Under the pieces are notes generated by a model, which saw nothing but the letters and a program-made list of their open reading frames with translations, made no database searches and was not told the DNA's origin. From Nitratireductor basaltis (GTDB lineage: Bacteria; Pseudomonadota; Alphaproteobacteria; Rhizobiales; Rhizobiaceae), in contig NZ_JMQM01000001.1 in NCBI RefSeq assembly GCF_000733725.1, positions 930,001 through 994,000 of the forward strand: a stretch of 64,000 bases of DNA, given 5' to 3'. The position numbers and the translations under genes are program-made. Positions 46,981 through 64,000 of this stretch are shown in pieces. Each line of letters begins with the position of its first letter. The stretch's first letter is position 1.

Positions 46981-47409
46981 ATGGCTAAGAAAGTTGCAGG
47001 CCAGCTCAAGCTTCAGGTTCCCGCCGGGTCGGCTACGCCGTCGCCCCCGATCGGTCCTGCGCTTGGTCAGCGTGGCATCAACATCATGGAGTTCTGCAAG
47101 GCGTTCAATGCGCAAACGCAGGAAGCCGAGAAGGGTTCCCCGATTCCTGTAGTGATTACATACTATCAGGACAAATCCTTCACCTTCACCATGAAGACGC
47201 CGCCGGTGAGCTACTTCCTCAAGAAGGCCGCCAACCTGAAGTCCGGTTCCAAGGAGCCAGGCAAGGCTTCGGCAGGTCAGATTTCGCGGGACAAGGTGCG
47301 TGAGATCGCGGAAGCCAAGCTTAAGGATTTGAACGCGAATGATGTGGATGCGGCCATGCGTATGGTCGAAGGTTCCGCTCGTTCCATGGGCCTTGAAGTG
47401 GTGGGCTGA
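46981..47409 (+). CDS. rplK: 50S ribosomal protein L11
   Basis: Ribosomal GTPase-centre protein that binds 23S rRNA around position 1070. It is 142 aa. The N-terminus [15 protein letters not shown] and the conserved [20 protein letters not shown] are intact. It is 4 nt upstream of rplA. Confidence 0.98.
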   Translation: MAKKVAGQLKLQVPAGSATPSPPIGPALGQRGINIMEFCKAFNAQTQEAEKGSPIPVVITYYQDKSFTFTMKTPPVSYFLKKAANLKSGSKEPGKASAGQISRDKVREIAEAKLKDLNANDVDAAMRMVEGSARSMGLEVVG

Positions 47410-47413
47410 AGAT

Positions 47414-48115
47414 ATGGCGACGAAACTTGCAAAGCGCGTGGCCAAGAGCCGCGAAGGTATCGACCGCAACAAGCAGTACAGCCTTGATGAAGCCGTCGCG
47501 CTTCTGAAGGAGCGTGCGACCGCGAAGTTCGACGAGACCGTCGAAGTTGCGATGAATCTGGGCGTTGACCCGCGTCATGCCGACCAGATGGTCCGCGGCG
47601 TTGTGAACCTGCCGAACGGCACGGGCCGCAATGTACGTGTTGCCGTCTTCGCTCGCGGCGACAAGGCCGAGGAAGCAAAGGCTGCCGGTGCCGACATCGT
47701 GGGTGCGGAAGATCTGGTCGAAACCGTCCAGAAGGGCGAGATCGACTTTGATCGCTGCATTGCCACGCCTGACATGATGCCGCTGGTCGGTCGTCTTGGT
47801 AAGGTGCTTGGACCGCGCGGCATGATGCCGAACCCGAAGGTCGGTACGGTGACGCCGGATGTGGCTTCTGCCGTCAAGGCTTCCAAGGGCGGTGCCGTAG
47901 AGTTCCGCGTAGAGAAGGCCGGTATCGTTCATGCAGGCGTTGGCAAGGCTTCCTTCGATGCCAATGCGATCGCCGAGAACATCCGCGCTTTCGCTGATGC
48001 TGTGATCAAGGCCAAGCCTACGGGTGCGAAGGGCAACTACCTCAAGCGTGTTGCGCTCACCACCACGATGGGCCCGGGCCTCAAGATCGACCCGTCGACG
48101 CTCAGCGCGTCCTGA
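47414..48115 (+). CDS. rplA: 50S ribosomal protein L1
   Basis: L1-stalk protein and autoregulator of its own operon. The start at 47414 ([17 protein letters not shown]) rejects a longer frame that overlaps rplK. The 233-aa product has the signature [20 protein letters not shown]. Confidence 0.98.
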   Translation: MATKLAKRVAKSREGIDRNKQYSLDEAVALLKERATAKFDETVEVAMNLGVDPRHADQMVRGVVNLPNGTGRNVRVAVFARGDKAEEAKAAGADIVGAEDLVETVQKGEIDFDRCIATPDMMPLVGRLGKVLGPRGMMPNPKVGTVTPDVASAVKASKGGAVEFRVEKAGIVHAGVGKASFDANAIAENIRAFADAVIKAKPTGAKGNYLKRVALTTTMGPGLKIDPSTLSAS

Positions 48116-48445
48116 TGAATTGCGGGGCCTCTCGCCCCGCCGAAGAATTCCGGGCCGGAAACGGCTCGGAATGTCAGAGGAAACTCTGGCAAATCCTGTC
48201 CGAGATTGCAGGCGGCTCGCCTTAATTCATATGGGCCTGCATGAGACGGGTGCGAACCGGATTTCGCCGCGCATGCGGCAAATGAAAGTTCGGACCGTGT
48301 ATGCCTTTTGTCCTTGCGTCTTCGGGCGTGGCGAAAGGGGGCAGGATCCTCGAACGTCGTTCGGGTGATCCGATGGATGACCCGTTCGGCAAAAGGCAAC
48401 CCGGCGGCTGGGTTCTACTCACCCGTCGTCAAATGGAGAAAGGCT
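48116..48445 (+). promoter_or_regulatory. rplJ leader region (330 nt)
   Basis: No gene. It holds a 7-bp GC-rich hairpin (48122-48128 with 48134-48140) just after rplA. A long bulged hairpin follows at 48344-48371 (5 bp, bulge, about 7 bp). In other bacteria this position carries the leader by which L10-(L12)4 represses rplJL translation; the same is inferred here. Confidence 0.5.
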
Positions 48446-48964
48446 GTGGAAAGAGCGGAAAAACGCGAATTCGTCACGAGCCTGAACGAGGTGTTTCAGA
48501 ACACCGGTTCGGTCGTCGTGGCCCACTATGCCGGACTGACCGTCGCGCAGATGAACGATCTTCGTTCGAAGATGCGTGAGGCGGGCGGTACCGTCAAGGT
48601 CGCGAAGAACCGTCTTGCCAAGATCGCTCTTCAGGGAACGCCATCCGAGGGTATCCAGGCGCTGTTCGAAGGACAGACCTTGATCGCCTATTCGGATGAT
48701 CCGGTTGCTGCTCCGAAGGTCGCCAACGATTTCGCCAAGGCCAATGACAAGCTTGTCATCCTCGGCGGTTCGATGGGTCCGACCGTGCTCGATGCTGATG
48801 GTGTGAAGGCTCTGGCCACCATGCCGTCGCTGGACGAGCTCAGGGCGAAGATTGTCGGCATGATCAATACGCCGGCAACCCGGATTGCACAGGTCGTCAA
48901 CGCACCGGCAGGAAATCTTGCCCGCGTGTTCGGCGCCTATTCCCGGAAGGACGAGGCGGCGTGA
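48446..48964 (+). CDS. rplJ: 50S ribosomal protein L10
   Basis: Base of the L12 stalk. The start is GTG at 48446 ([17 protein letters not shown]), preceded by GGAGAAAGG; earlier in-frame ATGs lie in the leader. The 172-aa product has [18 protein letters not shown] and the C-terminal L12-binding helix. Confidence 0.96.
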   Translation: MERAEKREFVTSLNEVFQNTGSVVVAHYAGLTVAQMNDLRSKMREAGGTVKVAKNRLAKIALQGTPSEGIQALFEGQTLIAYSDDPVAAPKVANDFAKANDKLVILGGSMGPTVLDADGVKALATMPSLDELRAKIVGMINTPATRIAQVVNAPAGNLARVFGAYSRKDEAA

Positions 48965-49015
48965 GGCCGTTCCTCAATCAATACACGAAGTTCGAACTTT
49001 TAAAGGAAGTGAAAA

Positions 49016-49393
49016 ATGGCTGATCTCGAAAAGATCGTTGAAGACCTTTCGAACCTGACCGTCCTCGAGGCGGCTGAGCTCTCGAAGATGCTCGAAGAGA
49101 AGTGGGGCGTTTCTGCCGCTGCTCCTGTTGCAGTTGCTGCTGCTGGTGGCGCTGCTGCCGGCGGTGAAGCTGCTGAAGAGAAGACCGAGTTTGACGTGAT
49201 CCTCACCGATGCCGGTGCACAGAAGATCAACGTCATCAAGGAAGTCCGTGGCATCACCGGCCTGGGCCTGAAGGAAGCGAAGGACCTCGTTGAGGGCGCT
49301 CCGAAGGCAATCAAGGAAGGCGTTGCCAAGGACGAAGCTGAGAAGATCAAGAGCCAGCTCGAAGGTGCCGGCGCCAAGGTCGAGCTCAAGTAA
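49016..49393 (+). CDS. rplL: 50S ribosomal protein L7/L12
   Basis: Multi-copy stalk protein that recruits translation GTPases. It is 125 aa. An N-terminal dimerisation domain and an Ala/Gly-rich hinge precede a C-terminal domain with [25 protein letters not shown] precedes the ATG at 49016. Confidence 0.98.
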   Translation: MADLEKIVEDLSNLTVLEAAELSKMLEEKWGVSAAAPVAVAAAGGAAAGGEAAEEKTEFDVILTDAGAQKINVIKEVRGITGLGLKEAKDLVEGAPKAIKEGVAKDEAEKIKSQLEGAGAKVELK

Positions 49394-49400
49394 TATGGAT

Positions 49401-49508
49401 GCGGCCTGCGGAAACTCTTCCGCGGGCCGCGCCCATTGACGTTTTACGGAAGCCTCTTTCCCAAAGGCCGGACCAACGGCCTTTGGGAAACGGGTTTTCA
49501 CCCGTTTT
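49401..49508 (+). other. three hairpins between rplL and rpoB
   Basis: A 13-bp stem (49401-49413 with 49418-49430), a second 13-bp perfect stem (49457-49469 with 49478-49490) and a short CGGGT/ACCCG stem ending at 49504 with TTTT. The first two are long enough to be RNase III targets. The third looks like a weak terminator. Together they would partly uncouple RNA polymerase from ribosomal protein expression, as does the E. coli rplL-rpoB attenuator. Confidence 0.7.
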
Positions 49509-49568
49509 GATCAGCCGTCACAGACGGCGCGGACGATGGCAGGCAAGCCAGGCAGGCAAGGAGCGACG

Positions 49569-53708
<4,140 letters not shown>

Positions 53709-53714
53709 GGATTG

Positions 53715-53740
53715 GGCGCCGCGAGCCTTCTCGCGGCGCC
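53715..53740 (+). other. hairpin between rpoB and rpoC
   Basis: Perfect 10-bp GC-rich stem (53715-53724 with 53731-53740), 6-nt loop, without a T-run. A 6-bp GCCCTT/AAGGGC hairpin follows at 53744-53758. Both lie 6-50 nt after the rpoB stop and may be processing sites. Confidence 0.5.
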
Positions 53741-53852
53741 ATCGCCCTTCGCAAGGGCTGGCCTTTGGCCAAGGGAATTGGACCGGTGAGGCGGTGGCGG
53801 CCGTCAGCACCGCAGATGACAAGGGACAAAGCGTCCCGCAAAGGAGATCGGC

Positions 53853-58061
<4,209 letters not shown>

Positions 58062-58088
58062 TAGGCAGCTCAGCGAGCTACAAATCAA

Positions 58089-58122
58089 AAGGCCGCCGGA
58101 GCTTTGCTTCGGCGGCCTTTTT
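58089..58122. terminator. strong terminator after rpoC, also usable from the other strand
   Basis: A 10-bp outer stem (58089-58098 with 58110-58119), extended inward by about 4 pairs, TTT loop and TTTTT. On the minus strand it also ends in a T-run, so it can close the convergent small gene at 58161-58442. Confidence 0.88.
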
Positions 58123-58160
58123 CATTGGTCGGCAGTTCGAGCCGGTCTGTGGCGCGCTGG

Positions 58161-58442
58161 CTATTCGTCGTCGTCGAAGGTAACGATCGCGATCTCGCCC
58201 TCGGTAGCTCCTTGCCAGGCAGACTGGTGGGGTTCTTCATCCGGTGGGCCTTCCATCTCGCCGATCTGATCAAGCTCGGCTTCCGCATAGCCCTCCTCGG
58301 AGAGCGCTTCGAGGGCCATGCGAACGGCGGTGTCTTCATCTGGCGCCATGAGGAGGATGTGGACACCCTCGGGCTTCTTGCTGCCTTCACGCCAGGCGCG
58401 ACCGACAATGATGCTGACGGGGTGGATGTCCTGTTCTTCCAT
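58161..58442 (-). CDS. conserved-looking small acidic protein, unknown function
   Basis: I do not recognise a family. From the ATG at 58442 (MEEQDIHPVSIIVGRAWREG) the product is 93 aa, with AAAGGCAGA upstream. The frame continues to an ATG at 58508 without a Shine-Dalgarno. It is strongly acidic, lacks signal and membrane segments, and ends in an Asp/Glu tail. It lies alone between the rpoC terminator and the str operon promoter on the opposite strand. Codon use is like its neighbours, so it is probably real. Confidence 0.6.
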   Translation of the reverse strand: MEEQDIHPVSIIVGRAWREGSKKPEGVHILLMAPDEDTAVRMALEALSEEGYAEAELDQIGEMEGPPDEEPHQSAWQGATEGEIAIVTFDDDE

Positions 58443-58909
58443 ACGTGATTCTGCCTTTTCATATTCGCGGCGATTCTCAGGCCCTACGGCCGGGCTCATT
58501 TCAGGCATATAGCGGCTGATCTGAAGTTAAAAGGGCAGGGCGGCAGGCTTGAGGGGTTAAAAAAGTGCTAATTTGCGCCAGGCAGGCTGGAATTATCGTC
58601 TTCCCATAACGATATCAGGCGCGACGGGGTTGACGATTGGCGATGTTAAGCGTAATACCCGCCTCGTCTGAGCCGATGTGAGGCTTTCCATTTTCAGAGC
58701 GACGCGCTCCGAAGCTGGCCTCAAACAGGGTTCGTTTTTACGAGCGACAGACCATCCGGCGCATGAAGCGGGCAACTGCTTCCTCTGCTTTTGTTCGGGC
58801 GAGACCGTGTATCACGGTTTGCGGCCCGAATTTGCGTATGGTCACCTGGCGCTTGGAGTTAGCGAACCCGTTCGCAAGAGACACGAGATTTGTAACAAGG
58901 GAAGGTTTG
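58443..58909. other. intergenic region upstream of the str operon
   Basis: No gene is visible apart from the possible N-terminal extension (to 58508) of the small acidic gene. It holds the promoter at 58630-58658. It also holds short hairpins at 58697-58709, 58804-58818 (ACCGTG/CACGGT) and a 14-bp dyad GCGAAC/GTTCGC at 58862-58875, in the rpsL leader. The rest shows nothing. Confidence 0.5.
58630..58658 (+). promoter_or_regulatory. sigma-70-like promoter of the str operon
   Basis: TTGACG (58630-58635), 17-nt spacer and TAATAC (58653-58658), 251 nt upstream of the rpsL start. It is the best consensus match in the window and is correctly oriented, giving a leader of about 245 nt. Confidence 0.7.
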
Positions 58910-59281
58910 ATGCCGACCGTAAGCCAGCTGATCCGCAAGCCGCGCCAAGCGCCGGTGAAGCGTAATAAGGTTCCCGCCATGCAGGCAAACCCGCAGAAGC
59001 GGGGCGTTTGCACGCGCGTTTATACGACTTCGCCTAAGAAGCCCAACTCGGCAATGCGCAAGGTCGCAAAGATCCGGCTCGCCAATGGCTTCGAGGTGAT
59101 TGGTTATATTCCCGGTGAGGGTCATAACCTTCAGGAGCACTCCGTGGTCATGATCCGCGGCGGTCGCGTGAAGGATCTTCCGGGCGTTCGCTACCACATC
59201 ATCCGTGGTGTGCTCGATACGCAGGGCGTGAAGAGCCGCAAGCAGCGCCGCTCCAAATATGGCGCCAAGCGTCCGAAGTAA
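58910..59281 (+). CDS. rpsL: 30S ribosomal protein S12
   Basis: Decoding-centre protein. The start at 58910 ([12 protein letters not shown]) follows AAGGGAAGG; the longer frame to 58763 is leader. The 123-aa product keeps the streptomycin-site lysines in TTSPKKPNS and GRVKDLPG, so it is of the sensitive type. Confidence 0.98.
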   Translation: MPTVSQLIRKPRQAPVKRNKVPAMQANPQKRGVCTRVYTTSPKKPNSAMRKVAKIRLANGFEVIGYIPGEGHNLQEHSVVMIRGGRVKDLPGVRYHIIRGVLDTQGVKSRKQRRSKYGAKRPK

Positions 59282-59326
59282 GGTTGTCCGGCGCTGGTGC
59301 CTCATGGCGCCAGGCTACGAAGGTGA

Positions 59327-59809
<483 letters not shown>

Positions 59810-59839
59810 TGACGGGCACGGATTGAAGAGGTAACGACG

Positions 59840-61930
59840 ATGGCCCGCGAATATAAGCTCGAAGATTACCGTAATTTCGGTATCATGGCGCATATCGACG
59901 CCGGTAAGACGACGACGACCGAGCGCATCCTGTTCTACACGGGTAAGTCGCACAAGATCGGTGAAGTTCATGATGGTGCAGCCACCATGGACTGGATGGA
60001 GCAGGAGCAGGAGCGTGGCATCACGATCACCTCTGCTGCTACGACCACCTTCTGGGAAGGCCGTGACGGCAAGAAGCGCCGTTTCAACATCATTGATACG
60101 CCCGGACACGTTGACTTCACCATCGAAGTCGAGCGCTCCCTGCGCGTTCTCGACGGTGCCATCGCTCTTCTCGATGCGAATGCCGGTGTCGAGCCGCAGA
60201 CGGAGACCGTCTGGCGCCAGGCCGACAAGTATCATGTCCCGCGCATGATCTTTTGTAACAAGATGGACAAGATCGGTGCGGACTTCTATCGCTCCGCCGA
60301 GATGGTCAAGTCGCGTCTTGGTGCAACGCCTGTTGTGATGCAGCTGCCGATCGGCGCTGAAAACGACTTCGCCGGCGTTATCGACCTGATCGAGATGAAG
60401 GCCCTTGTGTGGCAGTCCGAAAATCTCGGCGCCGCCTGGGATATCGTCGAGATCCCGGCCGACATGCAGGCCAAGGCTGAAGAGTATCGCGAGCAGCTGA
60501 TCGAGACGGCTGTCGAGATGGATGAAGCCGCGATGGAGCGTTATCTGGAAGGCGAAATGCCCTCCAATGACGAACTGCGCAAGCTGATCCGCAAGGGCAC
60601 CATCGAGGTCAAGTTCTTCCCGATGTTCTGTGGCTCTGCCTTCAAGAACAAGGGTGTTCAGCCGCTTCTCGACGGTGTTGTGGACTTCCTGCCTTCTCCG
60701 CTCGAAGTTCCGGCCATCAAGGGTGTTGATCCCAAGACCGAGGGCGAGATCTCCCGCAAGTCCTCTGATGAAGAGCCGCTTTCCATGCTGGCCTTCAAGA
60801 TCATGAACGACCCGTTCGTTGGCTCGCTGACCTTCTGCCGCATCTATTCCGGTGTTCTGAACAAGGGCGTTTCGCTCCAGAACACGGTCAAGGACAAGCG
60901 CGAGCGTATCGGCCGCATGCTGCAGATGCACTCCAACTCCCGTTCGGATCTTGAAGTTGCATATGCCGGTGACATCGTTGCCCTGGCTGGCCTCAAGGAG
61001 ACCACGACGGGTGATACGCTTTGCGATCCGCTGAAGCCGGTTATCCTCGAGCGCATGGAATTCCCCGATCCGGTCATCCAGATCGCGATCGAGCCGAAGA
61101 CCAAGGGCGACCAGGAAAAGATGGGCCTCGCGCTCAACCGTCTGGCTGCAGAAGATCCGTCCTTCCGCGTCAAGTCCGACGAGGAATCCGGTCAGACCAT
61201 CATCGCCGGCATGGGCGAGCTTCACCTCGACATCATCGTTGATCGTCTGAAGCGTGAGTTCAAGGTCGAAGCGAATGTTGGTGCGCCTCAGGTTGCTTAC
61301 CGTGAGACCATCACCAAGGCAGCCGAGATCGACTACACCCACAAGAAGCAGTCGGGTGGTTCGGGTCAGTTCGCTCGCGTCAAGATCATCTTCGAGCCGA
61401 ACACCGAGAGCGAAGAGTTCGAGTTCGAATCCAAGATTGTCGGTGGTTCCGTTCCCAAGGAATACATCCCCGGCGTTCAGAAGGGTATCGAGAGCGTTCT
61501 GTCTTCCGGTCCGGTTGCAGGCTTCCCGATGCTCGGCGTGAAGGCAACGCTCGTCGATGGTGCCTACCATGACGTAGACTCCAGCGTTCTCGCCTTCGAA
61601 ATCGCGGCACGTGCTGCCTTCCGTGAGGGTGCTCAGAAGGCTGGTGCACAGCTTCTCGAGCCGATCATGAAGGTCGAGGTCGTGACGCCTGAGGAATATG
61701 TGGGCAGCGTGATCGGTGACCTGAATGGCCGTCGTGGCCAGATTCAGGGCCAGGAACCACGCGGCATCGCCACCGTGATCAACGCGATGGTGCCGCTGGC
61801 CAACATGTTCAAATACGTGGACAACCTGCGTTCGATGTCTCAGGGCCGCGCCCAGTACACGATGCAGTTCGACCACTACGAGCCGGTGCCGACCGCAGTG
61901 GCTCAGGAAATCCAGAAGAAATACGCGTAA
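59840..61930 (+). CDS. fusA: elongation factor G
   Basis: Translocation GTPase. It is 696 aa. The P-loop is [14 protein letters not shown], switch II is [24 protein letters not shown] follows, and domain IV contains [20 protein letters not shown]. Normal length and position in the str operon. Confidence 0.98.
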   Translation: MAREYKLEDYRNFGIMAHIDAGKTTTTERILFYTGKSHKIGEVHDGAATMDWMEQEQERGITITSAATTTFWEGRDGKKRRFNIIDTPGHVDFTIEVERSLRVLDGAIALLDANAGVEPQTETVWRQADKYHVPRMIFCNKMDKIGADFYRSAEMVKSRLGATPVVMQLPIGAENDFAGVIDLIEMKALVWQSENLGAAWDIVEIPADMQAKAEEYREQLIETAVEMDEAAMERYLEGEMPSNDELRKLIRKGTIEVKFFPMFCGSAFKNKGVQPLLDGVVDFLPSPLEVPAIKGVDPKTEGEISRKSSDEEPLSMLAFKIMNDPFVGSLTFCRIYSGVLNKGVSLQNTVKDKRERIGRMLQMHSNSRSDLEVAYAGDIVALAGLKETTTGDTLCDPLKPVILERMEFPDPVIQIAIEPKTKGDQEKMGLALNRLAAEDPSFRVKSDEESGQTIIAGMGELHLDIIVDRLKREFKVEANVGAPQVAYRETITKAAEIDYTHKKQSGGSGQFARVKIIFEPNTESEEFEFESKIVGGSVPKEYIPGVQKGIESVLSSGPVAGFPMLGVKATLVDGAYHDVDSSVLAFEIAARAAFREGAQKAGAQLLEPIMKVEVVTPEEYVGSVIGDLNGRRGQIQGQEPRGIATVINAMVPLANMFKYVDNLRSMSQGRAQYTMQFDHYEPVPTAVAQEIQKKYA

Positions 61931-61991
61931 GCCTCAGGCGCGCGCCAGTAACACAGGCCTGTAAAAGGCAAGAAAGAAACGGAGACCTCAC

Positions 61992-63167
<1,176 letters not shown>

Positions 63168-63233
63168 TCTGGGGCAGCATCCGGCGCGGCGCGGCAGAAG
63201 CCCGCGCCGCAGCGGAGAAGGAAACGAAGAATG

Positions 63234-63542
63234 ATGAACGGACAAAATATCCGTATCCGCCTCAAGGCTTTCGATCACCGGGTGCTCGATTCCTCGACCC
63301 GCGAGATCGTGTCTACGGCAAAGCGCACTGGTGCGAATGTGCGTGGGCCCATCCCGCTGCCGACGCGCATCGAGAAGTTCACGGTGAACCGTTCGCCGCA
63401 TATCGACAAGAAGAGCCGTGAGCAGTTCGAAATGCGCACGCATAAGCGTCTTCTGGATATCGTCGATCCAACCCCGCAGACGGTCGACGCGCTTATGAAG
63501 CTCGATCTGGCTGCCGGCGTGGACGTCGAGATCAAGTTGTAG
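63234..63542 (+). CDS. rpsJ: 30S ribosomal protein S10
   Basis: Small-subunit head protein and NusB partner in antitermination. The start at 63234 ([19 protein letters not shown]) follows GGAGAAGGAAACG; an ATG one codon upstream is possible. The 102-aa product has the motif [19 protein letters not shown]. It is the first gene of the S10 operon. Confidence 0.97.
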   Translation: MNGQNIRIRLKAFDHRVLDSSTREIVSTAKRTGANVRGPIPLPTRIEKFTVNRSPHIDKKSREQFEMRTHKRLLDIVDPTPQTVDALMKLDLAAGVDVEIKL

Positions 63543-63622
63543 GCGGAAGACATTAGGTGAGGAACCCGCGATAGGTTGCTTGAAGCAGCCGGAGGCGGGA
63601 ACCCTGAAAGGAAATCGAACCG

Positions 63623-64000
63623 ATGCGTTCAGGTGTTATCGCACAGAAGATCGGGATGACGCGCGTCTACAACGAGGCGGGCGAGCATATCCCTGTCACG
63701 GTGTTGCGCATGGAAAACTGCCAGGTCGTCGCGCAGCGTACCGAGGAGAAGAATGGCTATACGGCTGTTCAGCTCGGTGTAGGACTGGCCAAGGTGAAGA
63801 ACACGTCGAAGGCAATGCGTGGTCATTTCGCCACGGCCTCCGTCGAGCCCAAGGCCAAGCTGGCCGAGTTCCGGGTAAGCCCCGACAACCTTCTTGAGGT
63901 TGGTGCAGAGATCACTGCCGAGCACTTCGTTGCCGGCCAGAAGGTTGATGTCACCGGTACCTCGATCGGTAAGGGCTTCCAGGGTGTCATGAAGCGCCAC
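63623..64000 (+). CDS. rplC: 50S ribosomal protein L3 (3' end outside window)
   Basis: Early assembly protein of the 50S subunit. The first 126 codons are present, from [20 protein letters not shown], and the frame is open at the window edge in [11 protein letters not shown], a conserved L3 motif. AAAGGAAAT precedes the ATG. Confidence 0.97.
   Translation, partial: MRSGVIAQKIGMTRVYNEAGEHIPVTVLRMENCQVVAQRTEEKNGYTAVQLGVGLAKVKNTSKAMRGHFATASVEPKAKLAEFRVSPDNLLEVGAEITAEHFVAGQKVDVTGTSIGKGFQGVMKRH

Overview
The window is a chromosomal, house-keeping stretch of an alphaproteobacterium of the order Hyphomicrobiales (Rhizobiales). Gene order and protein sequences look most like the Mesorhizobium/Nitratireductor/Phyllobacteriaceae side of the order; this placement is inferred from protein character and synteny, not from a search. 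Base composition and codon use look even throughout. I see no insertion sequence, prophage, CRISPR array, plasmid function or other sign of recent transfer.

Layout. 1-13471 (mostly + strand): a SPOR-domain cell-division protein cut by the window edge, nagZ, scpA-scpB, an orphan ABC ATPase, tatABC, serS, surE-pcm, an NlpD-like LysM/LytM lipoprotein and a sodium-symporter family transporter. 13472-22500: a DUF815-type ATPase divergent from yajC-secDF, then two small genes resembling the mitochondrial complex I assembly factors NDUFAF3 and NDUFAF6, a DUF4153 membrane protein, convergent trmFO, and a DUF1127 gene followed on the same strand by three stem-loops that each carry CCUCCUCCC. 22600-31950: tRNA-Leu, trigger factor, a MOSC protein, an M23 peptidase, a one-cysteine Bcp peroxiredoxin, a large AsmA-like protein and tyrS. 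32000-40000: an alpha/beta hydrolase divergent from the Fe-S assembly operon (cysteine desulfurase, sufB, sufC, sufD, sufS, sufT, sufA). 40000-43600: an RhlE-type helicase, NAD kinase, tRNA-Thr and rlmB. 43700-64000: tRNA-Tyr, tRNA-Gly, tuf, a small Cys-rich exported protein, tRNA-Trp, secE-nusG, rplKAJL, rpoBC, then the str operon (rpsL, rpsG, fusA, second tuf) running into the S10 operon (rpsJ, rplC), where the window ends.

How the genes work together. Four themes dominate: envelope and division (SPOR, NagZ, LysM/LytM, M23, AsmA-like), protein export and folding (TatABC, YajC-SecDF, SecE, trigger factor), Fe-S cluster biogenesis (Suf, plus a plausible link to respiratory complex I assembly), and the translation/transcription core with its tRNAs. 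Intergenic regions of the ribosomal and RNA polymerase operons hold strong hairpins of the attenuator or RNase III type. Sigma-70-like promoters can be read upstream of tRNA-Leu, yajC, tRNA-Tyr, secE and rpsL.

The most unusual element is the DUF1127 gene with its three CCUCCUCCC stem-loops (22055-22331, minus strand). It matches the plan of the CcsR or 'cuckoo' small RNAs described in Rhodobacter and would be missed by protein-only annotation. Other leads are the SecDF / NDUFAF3-like / NDUFAF6-like cluster, a 21-bp palindrome over a TATAAT box upstream of the transporter, a 21-bp dyad between the hydrolase and the suf operon, a four-hairpin sufB leader, and a small Cys-rich exported protein next to tuf.
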